Assembly (NCBI GenBank): GCA_963854835.1
Contig: OY978526.1
Span: 92,270,140 to 92,334,139 of the forward strand
Source of the DNA: Megamerina dolium
Taxonomy: Eukaryota > Arthropoda > Insecta > Diptera > Megamerinidae
Reading direction: 5' to 3'
Length of the DNA: 64,000 bases
The translations under genes and the position numbers were made by a program. This document shows, piece by piece, positions 1-11,013 of the stretch; the stretch's first letter is position 1, and each line of letters starts with the position of its first letter. The notes beneath the pieces are model-generated. The model worked only from the letters and a program-made list of their open reading frames with translations. It ran no database searches and was not told where the DNA came from.

Positions 1-1551
1 ATTCTCACCGAACCAATGCTGATTATCATGTTTATCGTCATTGCGATGTTCGGGTATTTTCAATTGAAATGAATTATACGTGTCCGTATCTAAGTAGCCT
101 GTACGTCCAAGATTCTCCAATGGAAATGAATAGTCAGGCACTGAGAGTTCTTTGCGTATTTGAGTAATGTCGGCTGGTGTAGTCGACGAAGACGCAGATG
201 GCGGTTGAGCTGTGCTTACTGATGGACGCCCTGTAGTTCTACTCGCTACACTATTCCGATTATTCGGTTGCGCTGTATCTTTAATGGATCGCGAAATAGG
301 TGTACGTGATGCGGCAGCATCATCGTTCGTCGAACCGCCTTTTGCTGTGGCTTGAAAGGGATCTTTCACAAATGAGTTTCTCACCGAAGACGAACTATTC
401 TCTTGATCGATGCCAAATGAGGTTGGTGTATGAAGGCCATCAGCTGCACTTATACTATTATAGTCGATTACTGCATCGGGGTACTCGCGTCCATCTTCTC
501 CAATCGGCGGCTCCAATTTGGGTGGTTCTAAACCATTTGATGGAACTTTCCACTCATAGTAAATGGGTGGACCTTGAGTTGTGGCAATATCGTGTACGAT
601 GAACTCTTCATATGGCGGCAAGAGGTCATTAGCCGGCACTGCTGCTTGACCATCAACATTATTGTGAGGCTGTGTTACACCCGGTGTTGGTGTTGTTGGT
701 GCTTTAAAGCCATGTGCTGGTGTGGGAGCACGCGCATCATTTCGATTGTAATCCGTAGATTGTATGATATTGTTTTGATTACGACCAGCAATTGATATAG
801 TAGTTGGTGTTGTGAAGTCTGTCCCCGATGTAAAGGGCTTGCCGGCAAAAGTTGTGGGACGACTTGGCGATCGTGTAGTTGTCGTTGGAGTGCTACTGCT
901 AGTACTGCTGCTGGTAGCTACTGTGAATGGGGTTGCTGTCGATACTATTAGTGGAGTTTCCGTTGAAGACGCATCGTCGTCCATATTATAGATGGGATAG
1001 AGGAAAGGTGGTTCATAAATTTTCGACGGCACTTTAATAGCTATCTTGGTTGGTACACTATTGGTTGTGGCACTACGGGTGGTGATGGGAGTAGCTTTTG
1101 TTGTCGTTGTTTTCCGATTAGACACCTTACGCGGTGCAGACTCAGACGAATTATAATCGGAAGACGTATTATAGCGTGTACTATGGCTGGTGCCCAAATC
1201 ATCAGTGTCGGCGTTATGTTGACGCTGATGCAATGCTGCACTATTTAAATGATTTCGTCTACTGATGGTTGTGGCTGTGGTGGTGGTGGTGGTCGGTACT
1301 GAGTGTACATTTGTATCCCTACCGAAATTATATTGCTGCTGTGTCCTTCCACCCAATACTTCACCATCATTGTCTTGACTCTGTGTTTCATACGACGGTG
1401 GTAAAATTGTGCGACTTGGTGGAGGGATATGCCAATGTTGTTGACCCGGTGCCAGTTGCTGTGGACTGGCTTGTGATGCTAATGCTGTCTTTTCATAATT
1501 CTTCTTCTCTGCATCATTGTCGAATATTTGATTTTGTATAGCCGGTAATTG
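1..1551 (-). CDS. CPAP1-type cuticular protein, exon 5 (Thr/Ser/Pro-rich tail, runs off window)
   Basis: This exon is open for 517 codons with no stop and continues past the left edge, so the C terminus is not seen. It begins at a good acceptor (pyrimidine tract then CACAG) in phase 0 and encodes residues about 154-670. Most of it is low complexity: Thr/Ser/Pro-rich, with a run of six Thr near 1276-1294 and many Asn and Gln, as in extracellular O-glycosylated linkers. Islands of higher complexity stand out: an aromatic motif (YYEWKVP) near 545-570, a Pro motif (LEPPKLEPPIG) near 495-530, and a tail motif beginning VPDYSFPLENLGRTGY near 85-145. These look like conserved short motifs, which is inference. 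The product should be secreted and bind chitin in cuticle through the domain in exons 2-3. The tail's function is unknown. Confidence 0.85.
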
Positions 1552-1624
1552 CTGTGTGATAAGAAAAATGATAGAGTGGTAAGATGAAGTTTGATCACTT
1601 TGGGGTGAGTATATACTACTATAC

Positions 1625-1746
1625 CTTGTATTGATTACGGAATGATTCACCGGAATAATCTGGAGCGTATGGTCGATCTAAAAGATCTGGTCGCGGTGTA
1701 CGTAAACTATTCTCCTCATCGTTAACAAATGGCTTATCACGTTGAC
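1625..1746 (-). CDS. CPAP1-type cuticular protein, exon 4 (linker)
   Basis: This is a 122-nt internal exon of 2 nt plus 40 codons. It completes a Gly codon split with exon 3 and ends in phase 0 with AAG before a GTATAG donor; the acceptor is TTTTAG. It encodes residues 113-153, an acidic and Arg/Pro-rich spacer (it reads GQRDKPFVNDEEN and then RPDLLDRPYAPDYSGESFR) directly after the chitin-binding domain. There are no cysteines. Short introns on both sides (about 73 and 157 bp) are typical of fly genes. The fit of phase on both sides is the main evidence. Confidence 0.87.
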
Positions 1747-1903
1747 CTAAAATGAATGGTGAAATTATCGAGATTTAATTGTTCGCCCAAAAGTATGCTC
1801 ATAAATATAGTCGCAATTTCCCCACAATTATGTGGTGTATACCTTTCTGCTCATTATTATTTCTAATAGTGAATCTCACCACACCTGAAGACCTACAACT
1901 CAC

Positions 1904-2054
1904 CAATTAACAAATTCGCCGCATAATTACTCTCCGCTTTAGAACAATTTACCATATACCAATGATCACAGATTAGCATCCGCTGTTGGAAGAGCGTCGT
2001 GTTCGGACATGAATAACTAAATTGTCGTCCCAAACCATCGCACATATGATAAAC
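1904..2054 (-). CDS. CPAP1-type cuticular protein, exon 3 (second part of CBM14 domain)
   Basis: This 151-nt exon of 50 codons plus 1 nt is bounded by a TTACAG acceptor and a GTGAGT donor. It encodes VYHMCDGLGRQFSYSCPN and then four more structural positions of a type-2 chitin-binding (peritrophin A, CBM14) domain. With the two cysteines of exon 2 the six are C46, C61, C67, C78, C91 and C99 (spacings 14, 5, 10, 12 and 7), a normal CBM14 pattern. The aromatic residues around them (VYHMC, DHWYMVNC) are typical chitin contacts. A single domain near the N terminus followed by a long tail defines the CPAP1 class, whose members bind chitin in the procuticle. Which orthologue this is cannot be decided from sequence alone. 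Confidence 0.93.
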
Positions 2055-2145
2055 CTGTAAAGTGCATCAGTATATTATATGCGTTCTTATATTTGATGCC
2101 ATTGGCAATTGATTTGTGTTCTCTGCTCTCGGCTTGTTAACTAAC

Positions 2146-2247
2146 CTGACAACCAGTTTCTATATCAGCATAGTAGCCAGCTGGACGGCCAACGCATGAG
2201 AATGATGTTTTCTGATAGACGCGATGTGCTCCAATGGCATTTTGACT
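2146..2247 (-). CDS. CPAP1-type cuticular protein, exon 2 (start of CBM14 domain)
   Basis: This is a 102-nt exon of exactly 34 codons, phase 0 at both ends. The acceptor is a long pyrimidine tract ending CTCCATAG; the donor is CAG/GTTAG. It encodes a short mature N terminus (SQNAIGAHRVYQKTSF) followed by the first part of the chitin-binding domain, SCVGRPAGYYADIETGCQ, with cysteines 46 and 61. The sequence GYYADIETGCQ followed by VYHMCDG in the next exon is the classic peritrophin A signature, split by a short intron of about 91 bp. No start codon or signal peptide lies in this exon, so an upstream exon is needed; a matching one is found at 26765-26848. Confidence 0.92.
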
Positions 2248-2512
2248 CTATGGAGAATTGCGGAAAAGAAAAAAAAAAGAACATGATAATATATTAGAGA
2301 ATTTATGTATGAACAAATATGCTTTACGGGCATAGTTTTCTTTTTTTTGTTGGTATTTATTCAAATGTTGAGCGTTATATAAATATGTATGTATGTTTTT
2401 TTTAATGAAATACCTCGTAATAATGAAAGCCAATTAATTCGAATTTACAATAATGAACTTTATATTAAAATTTATATCGTTTGCAAATATCTCACGATTG
2501 ATTCTCAAGATA

Positions 2513-3170
2513 TTGGGTGTGTGAATTAGTAACCGGAGTTTTACGTTACATAGCGCCACGCATAAGTGGGATGTCGTACATCATTGTCAGAAATGTCATT
2601 TTAAATGTCTATTCGCTTGTTGTCAAAATCAAAGACAAAGAACGCTCCGGACAGCCGAACAAGTGGTGACATTACTCGACCAAGACCTGGTCGTCGAACC
2701 ATTACGGGAGGGCTGTACTGACAATAATTGATGCGGTTGAAGAGAGCTATGATCGAGAAATGGTTGGAATATGCGACCAGACACTAGTCGGTTATTTTTC
2801 ACCATGACAACACAAGGCCACACATTGATATTCCGGTTAAAAACTATATTGCTAATAGCGAATGGGAAGTTTTACCCCACCCGCCTTATAGCGCAGACCT
2901 GGCGCCTTTAGATTACCACTTGTTCCGGTCCAAGCAGAACGCCCTTAAAGGAATACGCTTCACTTCGGTCACGGGAATCAAAAATTGGCTCGATTAGTTT
3001 TTCACCGCCAAGCAGGCGAAGTTCTTTTGGGATGGAATCCATAAATTGCAGAGAAATGAGCAAATGTCATAGTTTCTGATGGACAATACTTGACATGTTT
3101 TTTACAGAATTCTTAAAAATAAATTTTTTTTTACCACTAAATAAGGCCGGCTTTTAATTCACACACCTGA
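2513..3170 (+). mobile_element. mariner element, irritans-like, internally deleted, with TIRs and TA duplication
   Basis: The element is bounded by inverted ends (TTGGGTGTGTGAATTA at the left; the right end reads TCAGGTGTGTGAATTA on the minus strand) and flanked by TA at 2511-2512 and 3171-3172. At 658 bp it is about half of an autonomous mariner. The 3' half still reads as transposase: HHDNTRPHID near 2800, then HPPYSADLAPLDYHLFRS and a tail ending KLQRNEQ. These cover the second and third catalytic Asp of the D,D34D triad. A short N-terminal piece remains near 2630-2680, joined to the C-terminal part through a deletion. Stops and the deletion make it non-functional. It lies antisense to the host transcript. 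Confidence 0.85.
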
Positions 3171-6055
3171 TATTCTTTCTAATAAAGCTCCTAATTTATA
3201 CTACCATTCAAATTATAAAAAATCGGTGAAATGAAACCAAGCGATTTTGATACATTGTCATTTATATTCCTTGCAAAATCTCATGGGATAAAAATTGTTT
3301 AGTTCAATGTATAACACAATTACGTGATTCATAAGATCTCCCATAATGTCATATGTCATAACTTCAAGTTGAACGAAATATGCATATATCGCTGTCATCA
3401 TTGTAAGTGACATTTAAATACTGAGTCATGAAAAATGCAGAGAGAGAAAGCGAAGAAACGAAAATAATAAGAACTTTGTCCAAAAATCGAGCATTTGGAT
3501 ATACTTATGATTGTATTAAGTAAATGTTTATAATTTTTTTTTTTTTGCTAGAGACGAAGAAGACGAACAAGAAATGAAGAAAAACAGCTGATGAGTTACA
3601 ACACCAAAAAAAAAATTGATTGCAAAATTGTACATATTATGTTAAGTCGCTTTTGTATAGAGACCAACAACAACAACGATTTTCACGCTATTGTTTAAAC
3701 TTATGATAATATGACAATATGATGAGTTATGACACTTTATGAATACCGTAAATATTTATAACGTTTTTCAGTGATGTTGCATGAATATTGCCTAAACCAA
3801 TAACAAATAGGTAGAAAAGTACAGCTCAATGCATTTAATTTTCTTCTTTAGAACAGGGGAATTGTTTTCTTGAGGAAAATGAAGATGAATCAAAATTACT
3901 GGTTGCTTTTTTTTCTCGTTTTTGAAGGAAATGCTTGCCAGTCTGTATATGCAGAACTTTCTTCAATTGGTTACTAACCAAATTAATATACTACACCCTT
4001 TAACTTGGGTGCAGGGTATAAGATGTTTAAGGTTAAGATGTTGACTAGCCTTTTATAAATAATATTTTGCGGTGAAGGAATCGTTAGCCTAATCTAAGTT
4101 TTTTTTTTTTTTTATTTCAAATTTATCAAAATAACAGCATCTGAAGGTGAAATTATAAAATTATATCGTAAGACAATTACGTTATGAAGATGTTATAAGT
4201 ACGATAGCTTCATTAGCATAAATTGTCGTTGCAAAATAAAATGTAAAAAACTTGAATAAATTAATAAATCTTGTTAAATATCACTCATTATCTTCTACAT
4301 AGTAAAAACAAAAAACAAATAAAAAAAATCATTGCTACAATTCAACAATAAAATTTATATTTTTATTTGCTTTTAATTCGTTGGCTAATTAAAAGAAAAT
4401 AATAATAATAAACGTTTCAATCGAATTTATTGAAGCAAGAAATGCATGGACTTCTTTAGATGGAAAAATAAGATAGTCAAGTAAAATACTTTCATTCGTT
4501 TTCTTTCACCAATGACTCACTATTATTTACCGCGGACTCCTTTGAGAGTAGAAGATAATATATGCATGGCGCTCTTTATCGTATTACATAATGATGTTTT
4601 TTTATAAATAAATAAATAAAATTCAAATCAATTTAATGACCAGTATTGTTCGAAACACTATATTATACTCATACCATTGATCTCAATAATCAATCAATCA
4701 CATAAAGGAAGTTATTTCTATCCATTACGATCCTATGTACATATCTGCATTGAAAGAATCACCTTTGATCTTATCAGATAGTGAAATAGATCGTGTAATA
4801 CTTAAATGTAGAGAAGCAAATTGACATCATATAAATTACATTGATTAATTATATTGTATTCTTCTGGAGCGTATCAAAAGTTCACATAATCGATCGCGCC
4901 ACCATCGCAATATTTGCATTATAACTGCTCATGAATAAAATATGTGCATACAATACAAACGTAAGCTTACATTTATTTATTTGTTATTATTATTTTATTT
5001 CATTTTTTTTTTGCTCTAAAATAGTTTTCCATGTTGAATACTCATAGCATGATTGTTGATGTGTCAATAATTAAATGTAGCAATTACAATATGAAACGAT
5101 CTTTTGGCTATGTAACTATAATAATAAATTTTTCCAAATAATATGAATATTTCATTTGGTTAATCAAAAAAGAAGGCGTTTCATAATATTGTATTGTATG
5201 TGCAAACATATGCATATGCGTTTGTACGACTACAATGGCTAGAGTGACATGAACTGAGTTCAACTGACAGTTAGGCGGACTGAGAAAATAATATCCATAC
5301 GAGTACATTGTATGTAGGTAGGTAGGTAGGTAGGTATGTACCTACGTTGAAAGATGAACATGCAGATAGTCAAATATTCTTTGTTTTGCATGCAACTTAA
5401 AAAAAAAAAAGTGATCGTGCTTATCGCAATTGCAGTACCAAGAGATAAGCAACTTAATAACTGACAATCAACAGAGTAACAATAGCTACTCTTGCATATA
5501 TATATATACATATATATACATATATTTCTACTAAAAAAACATAGTAGATTGATATGTATATTGCAGTCTGATAATCATGCAAACAGATTCAGTAGTAGGA
5601 AAAACAAAAAATGAATAGAAAGGCCCTTTACCACATGTATATTTTACTACACAGTACAAAATGATAGTTTAATTTTAATTCCAGTTGGTATTGAATTAAA
5701 ATTTGAATTGGAATTAAAATTTGATTTTAATCCCAAAAAACATGATTTTAATGACACCTGAATTTAATTTTATTCCATGAGTCATTATTTTTTAAAATTA
5801 TGAAATATTCTTGCAAGTTCATTAAATCCAAAATGGTTTAAAAATAAAAATTTAATCAGCTTTGTACTAATACTTTTTTGCTTTAATTACAGACCCTCTC
5901 CTTCTAATGTTTGAAGTAGTTTCGATTTAAAAACAGGACTAAAAAGTATTAAGGAGCTTCATAAATGTTAATTATATTTAATGTTTAATTTTAATTTAAT
6001 GTTTTTTTTAATGAAACAAATGCATATAATAATTATATTATATACTAATATATTA
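3171..6055. other. AT-rich intronic DNA with microsatellites
   Basis: No gene or recognisable transposase is seen. It contains poly(A)/poly(T) runs, a GTAG tetranucleotide array near 5309-5335, and ATAT/ATAC repeats near 5496-5525. A short segment near 3985-4021 reads CACCCTTTAACTTGGGTG, a small palindrome followed by GCAGGGTATAA, possibly an element end. Confidence 0.5.
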
Positions 6056-6958
6056 CATGGTGATATTTTAAGAGCCTTCAGATTTGATTTAAAAAAAAAA
6101 AATAACACATAAAATGTAGAGAAATGTATGAAATCTTTATTTGAGTAGATAGAACGATCTTTATAATGCAATGTTTAAAGATGATTTCATGTATATGTTG
6201 ACCGCGGCAGCGCCTCAAATGGTTCATACGCTGGGCCGAATTTTAGCATACTCTCTCCAACATGTCGGCCGGTATCTCACGAATAAATTCTTCAATATTG
6301 GCTTCCAGTGCGTCAACCGTTGCGGGCTTGTCGCTAACATAGCCTTAATATAGCCCCACAAAAAATAGTCTAAAGCGTTAAAAAGCACGATCTAGACGGC
6401 CAATTGACCGGCTCCTAACTCTTCACCGAACTCGCCTCTCAATTGGGCCATTGTTTCGCGTGTTGTGTAGCATGTGTCTTGTTGAAACCACATGTCAGCC
6501 AAGTCCAGCTCTTCCATTTTGGGCAAAAAAACGTTTGTAATCATCGCACAGTAGCGCTCGCCATTCACAGTAACATCCCTGATTTCGACCTGTACGGTCC
6601 AATGATGCGACCGGCCCATAATCCACACCAAACAGTGCATTATCAGTTCTTGCAGTTCTTGCAGTTCTTGCAGTTCTTGCAATGCTTCTGGCTGCTCTTC
6701 ACACCACCACGGCATTCAACCAGAAATGAGATTCGTCGTTGAACACAATTTTCCGATAAAAAAGTGCACGATGGACTTAACCGAGCATGAATTTTGAGAA
6801 TAAAATTCAATCATCTGCAAGCGTTCTTCGTTTGTAAGTCAATTCATGGTTAAATTATAGACCAAACTGAATATGTTTGACAGTAACATGTTACACGAAA
6901 ACAGCTGAGCTGCCAAAAACAGTGTTGCCAAAAAGAAAGTTGCGAAAAAATCACCCTG
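6056..6958 (-). mobile_element. Tc1/mariner-type element with CAGGGTGATT ends, degraded copy 1
   Basis: Inverted ends (CATGGTGATATTTTAAG at the left; CAGGGTGATTTTTTCGC on the minus strand at the right) are flanked by TA at 6054-6055 and 6959-6960. On the minus strand the body encodes a damaged transposase: near 6470-6570 it reads YCAMITNVFLPKMEELDLADMW, then FQQDTCYTTRETMAQLRGEFGE (FQQDGATCHTAR-type catalytic motif with the conserved GATCH altered), and near 6180-6330 pieces of the C terminus. The N-terminal HTH region is missing and frames are broken. A 9-bp tandem repeat at 6644-6679 sits inside the coding remnant. The family is the IS630/Tc1/mariner superfamily; the exact clade is not certain. 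Confidence 0.8.
6644..6679. repeat. four perfect copies of a 9-bp unit in a transposase remnant
   Basis: The unit CAGTTCTTG is repeated four times head to tail. Read in the transposase frame (minus) each unit encodes Gln-Glu-Leu, giving QELQELQELQEL without a frameshift. It is a local slippage expansion. Confidence 0.9.
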
Positions 6959-7228
6959 TATATACCAATATAATGTAACTAAATAATCTTAAATTTTAAT
7001 AAATATAATTTTATTTTATTTCAAATTAAAAATGTAATAAAATAATAAAATTAATTCCAGAAAAGTATTAAAGCTATTAGAATTTTCAGATAGATCCAAA
7101 ATCATTTCAGTTTTCTTTTAACACCCCCAAAAAATATGTGATTTAGTCCCATTGTTTATTTTTAAGAAGAAAATCTTCTTTAAATTAATTCCATTTAGGG
7201 TATTATTTTTTTTTCTTCTTTATCACTC

Positions 7229-7483
7229 TTAATTGGAGCATAGGGACTCCACAAGGGTTCTCCATCGCACACGATTCTGGGCTGTTGTTCTAGTGCCATC
7301 CCATGTGATGTTGACATCAGCTAGTTCCCGCAGGGTTGACCTTCTCCAAGTGTTTGTTGGCCGTCCGCGGTTTCTGCTCCCTTGCGGGTTCCATTCGAGC
7401 GACATTCTCGTGATGCTTTCTGGCTTCCCACGCTTAATCTGGTTCAGTATAGGTTCCTTGTTCGTTAGACCAGAATGTTCCAC
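7229..7483 (-). pseudogene. RTE-like non-LTR retrotransposon, C-terminal fragment
   Basis: The minus strand reads MSLEWNPQGSRNRGRPTNTW, then RRSTLRELADVNITWDGTRTT and a terminal RVRWRTLVESLCSN before a stop. The WNPQGxRxRGRPxxTWRR ... RxxWRxLVExLC pattern is the usual extreme C terminus of RTE-clade (BovB-like) reverse transcriptase proteins, after the RT domain. The endonuclease and RT domains are absent. A short plus-strand open frame over the same bases is a shadow. It is a dead fragment inside the host intron. Confidence 0.75.
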
Positions 7484-7882
7484 ATATGATCCTTAAACAC
7501 TTCTTGACGAAAGCTTGACCTCATGGTATTAATATCAAGAATATTTACTCTCTGAGATGAGATGGTCAAAAAAATTATTTATTGAAAATTATATTGTGCT
7601 CCATCGTAGTTAACTGAAATATGTAACCCAATGAGGAATATTATTATTGCTCATTGAAAATTCATATAAAAAAAAATGAACGAACAAAAAAAAAAAACTC
7701 GAGCGAACTCTACATAAGCAAAACTGATTAAAAACCAATGATCTATATTTGCACCGTCTTTATTCTGAAGGCATTTTTCAAGTATGTACCAAAATTCTGT
7801 AAAAGTAATACGAACTTATAATAGAGTGCTTTAAAAAAAGCCGCTGAAGAAGTAGGCCTTCGGCATTCTGCTACTGGGGATA

Positions 7883-8419
7883 CGATGGTGGTCCCAGAAC
7901 TACCCGACCTAACAAAGAAAACACAACAAATTTGGGAAAATTTTTCTTTATTTCTCAACATAATCTCCTTTTAGCTCTATACACTTTTCCCATCGATATT
8001 CTATAGCTTCGATACCCTGAGGATTTTGTGGATTTTCTTAACCTCAATTGGTCGACCACTACGGTGTTCGTCTTGGCAGGTCGTACGACCTCGTTTAAAC
8101 TCTGCCACACAATATTTTATGGTCGTAAACGAAGGAGCAGACTCCCCCAGAGTAAAATCTACTTCGGCTTTAATATTCGTTAGACTGAGACCTTTCATAT
8201 GAAAGTATTGAATTACATAACGGTGACCAATTTTTTCCATATTTACAAATTTAGTGAGGTCTTTACCTTTCGATGGCTCCAAAACGAATACTAAACAACG
8301 TGGCATCTTGAAACTTAAAATATATGTTTTATAAGGTTGCCACTTTTCACCAAAGTAATTATTTTCAAACTACTGCCGCCATGTATATGTCAGGTCGGGT
8401 AGTTCTGGGACCGTGCTCG
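7883..8419 (-). mobile_element. mariner family with GGTCCCAGAAC ends, copy 1 (internally deleted)
   Basis: The termini are inverted repeats of about 25 bp containing GGTCCCAGAACTACCCGACC, flanked by TA at 7881-7882 and 8420-8421. On the minus strand the 5' part encodes the transposase N terminus: EFVNMEKIGHRYVIQYFH-like sequence, the second helix with ESAPSFTTIKYCVAEFKRGR, then CQDEHRSGRPIEV before a jump to the 3' terminal sequence. Catalytic regions are deleted. At 537 bp it is well under half of an autonomous length. Four other copies in the window share ends and N terminus (22977, 34704, 38044, 47269). Confidence 0.9.
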
Positions 8420-9746
8420 TAGATAGACATACTCATACATGCAAATAGAGGATAGTAACAATCCAGTCGGTATTAAAATTTGCAATATGTCCTTCGTTTT
8501 CGTTGAAACTATGAGATTATGTATGAAATTTATTTTAATGGAAAATAATAATTTTAAGATGATTAAATTATAGAATTAATAACAAATTTCCCTCATACAA
8601 AACTAAAAAAAAACCAAAATTCAATTACCTACTGTTAGGTTAATTAATATGTAGTTAAAGCGAACAATGTAATTATCATTAGATTTATTATTACTATTAT
8701 TATTCGTTGCACATTTCAATATAAAACTTTTAAATTTGCTTCTACTCTTGAAGGGCAGAAACATACAATATACGTATGGACTAGGTATTTGCATTTTTCT
8801 GATAACAAAAAAAAAAACATTAAAAATAAAAAAGTAGGTACAAACAGTCATAAAGATTTATACAATTACAATGAAATGACTTAGCTTAATACACTTTGAG
8901 GGTATTAACAAAGTATTGCGGAATCACTAACATGCTTTACAGTTTCTTCCGACACATATACATACATACTAGAACACATTTAAAATTTTCGAATTATACT
9001 AAAATCATTACGTATTTGCCTTCAGAAAAGCAGTATATTTAGGAAAAATATTATGTCGTTCATATATTTAATTTACGGCCATGGAATTTGTTAGTAGAAA
9101 TTTTGATTTCATAATATTTAAGCATTAGAATAGTTTTACTTCTTTTTCTCATAAGTTTCTGATTACCGTTTTACTTTGTAAATTCCTTCACAGCTTCTTT
9201 TACAACATTTCATTAAATTTTTATTCGCAAGTATATAATTTATATTTGAATATTTATTACTTGAATTAATTCAATCAAATAGACAATAGTATGAAATAAT
9301 GAAGCATAAGAAATGAAATAACATAAAAGAATTAGTAATAATAAATTAATTTATTAATATTAATATTGCAAAAGATATATGGTTTAACTGAGAAATATTC
9401 AATCTTATCTGAAATTGTAATTATTTATACATGGAATAGTAAGTGTAGGCTACCGCAAGTTGACCTAGGTGTATTTTTGAATATTTGGCAACCCCCAAAG
9501 GAATTGTTAATTTTGAATAATATATTTGTTTCCTAAAATCTACCAGAAAAACTCAGGTGGTGCTTGCGAGAGTTGTTTATTTAGCATACATTTTTGGCTA
9601 TGTACTATAAGCAGACCACAATTAAACCCAATCAGGTATAGGAGTATGTGGTTTCCCAGAAAACCAGAAATCTAGTAAACGATTCTCAATGAAAATCGAA
9701 ACAAAGCAACTGGAAAAATGAAGCACTACGTTCTGTGAGGAAATAA
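8420..9746. other. AT-rich intronic DNA without recognised features
   Basis: Poly(A) tracts, TA-rich words and short open frames without codon structure. No element ends or conserved protein motifs were recognised. Confidence 0.45.
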
Positions 9747-10317
9747 CAGGGTGATTTTTTAGTAAGTTTTCTTTTGGCAACACTGTTTTTGGCAGCTAAG
9801 CTGTTTTCGTGTAACATGTTACTGTCAAACATGTTCAGTTTGGTCTATAATTTTATAAACTAAACTGAAACTGAACTGAAACTATTATATATTGAATTTT
9901 ATTATCAAAATTCATGCTCGTTTCATTCATTCATTTATTTTATGGTCAGTTTGGGCGACCTAAATTTCGCACCAATTTTGCATTATTGGACATTAAACCA
10001 CCAACCAGCATACAAAGAGTGCGGACAGATAAAAATATCGCAGCTGTATCCGCCAGTATTGTTGATGACCGTGAATTATCGATTTATTCGTGAGATACCG
10101 GGCCGATATGTTAGAGAGAGTATGCCAAAATTGGACCCAGTGTATGGCGTATGAACCATTTGAGGCGCAGCCGCCGTCAACATTTACATGAAATCATCTT
10201 TAAACATTGAATTATATAGATTGTCCTATCGACTCAAATAAAGATTTCATACATTTCTTTAAATTTTATGTGTGTTTTTTTTAAATCAAATCCGAAGGCT
10301 CTTAAAAAATCACCCTA
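9747..10317 (+). mobile_element. Tc1/mariner-type element with CAGGGTGATT ends, deletion derivative (copy 2)
   Basis: The left end reads CAGGGTGATTTTTTAGT and the right end TAAAAAATCACCCTA, followed by TA. The first 100 bp after the left end match the corresponding end of the copy at 6056-6958 (GTGTAACATGTTACTGTCAAACATG). Near 10018-10080 the bases encode VRTDKNIAAVSASIVDDREL, the linker of the N-terminal HTH domain of this transposase family. Near 10130-10185 the far C terminus appears (MNHLRRSRRQHLHEII). About 70% of the gene is therefore missing. The 571-bp remnant is non-autonomous. Confidence 0.82.
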
Positions 10318-10387
10318 TACTAATGTATTTTGTGTTGACGATAAATAACAACAACAAATATTGAATTCGTGAATTTTTGACGAAATT

Positions 10388-10776
10388 ATGTGGAATGAGA
10401 AATGGATGGAATGACAGTGTCATAAAGGCAAGAGCAACGTTGGCACCTTGTGCCGACTATTAGTGGTTTCTTCACCTTAAAATTTTTTTTACTTACATAT
10501 TTTCCCTTTTTTTCGATAAAAACAAATATAAAGTATTTATAATTTGTGGAAATCGTAACAACACCGAAAATCGTAACATATATGTGGAATGACAAATGGA
10601 TGGGATGGATGGGACAGTGTCATAAAATCAATTGCAATGTTGATACAATGTGCCTACTATCAGTGGTTGTTTAATCTTAACATTTTTTTTTTTACGTATA
10701 TTCCTTTTTTTTTCGATAAAAACAAAGATAAACTATTTATAATATCTGGAAATCATAACAACACTGAAAATCGAAA
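10388..10776. repeat. direct tandem duplication, two units of about 194 bp
   Basis: Unit 1 spans about 10388-10581 and unit 2 about 10582-10776. Both start ATGTGGAATGA, share AATGGATGG, GACAGTGTCATAAA and TTTCGATAAAAACAAA, and end AACAACAC(C/T)GAAAATCG. They differ by substitutions and small indels, so the duplication is not recent. Short ORFs on either strand are shadows of the repeat. The block ends about 145 bp before the tRNA-Phe gene. Confidence 0.85.
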
Positions 10777-10921
10777 TTCCCTAGCAATTTAATGTTATCA
10801 CAGCCCCATACCCACCCTTAAAACAAATTAATGAAAAAAAAATATTTTGAAATTTCTAAAATAGATACAACAACAACAACACTTTCAATAATAAGTGATA
10901 ATGTCACCCGTCCCTACATGT

Positions 10922-10994
10922 GCCGAAATAGCTCAGTTGGGAGAGCGTTAGACTGAAGATCTAAAGGTCCCCGGTTCAATCCCGGGTTTCGGCA
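10922..10994 (+). tRNA. tRNA-Phe (GAA)
   Basis: This is a 73-nt cloverleaf without intron. The acceptor stem pairs GCCGAAA with TTTCGGC plus discriminator A; the D arm is GCTCAGTTGGGAGAGC. The anticodon stem is TTAGA/TCTAA around loop CTGAAGA (anticodon GAA), and the T arm is CCCCGGTTCAATCCCGGGG-like. The internal A box (TAGCTCAGTTGG) and B box (GGTTCAATCC) are intact. A T run (CTTCTTTTTTT) follows about 10 nt downstream as pol III terminator. It lies inside the long intron of the CPAP1 gene on the opposite strand and has its own promoter. Confidence 0.97.
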
Positions 10995-11003
10995 TAGGAA
11001 ACT

Positions 11004-11013
11004 TCTTTTTTTT
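11004..11013 (+). terminator. pol III T-run terminator of tRNA-Phe
   Basis: An uninterrupted run of T residues about 10-20 nt after the mature tRNA end, the usual RNA polymerase III stop. Confidence 0.7.

Noticed and set aside
300..795. Plus-strand frames opposite exon 5
   Set aside because: They are antisense shadows of the CPAP1-type exon, whose frame is open over the full 517 codons.
1041..1541. Further frames in both directions over exon 5
   Set aside because: Out-of-frame shadows; composition mirrors the Thr-rich coding strand.
5309..5525. GTAG and ATAC arrays that could be mistaken for a CRISPR-like repeat
   Set aside because: Simple microsatellites without spacers, in an animal genome.
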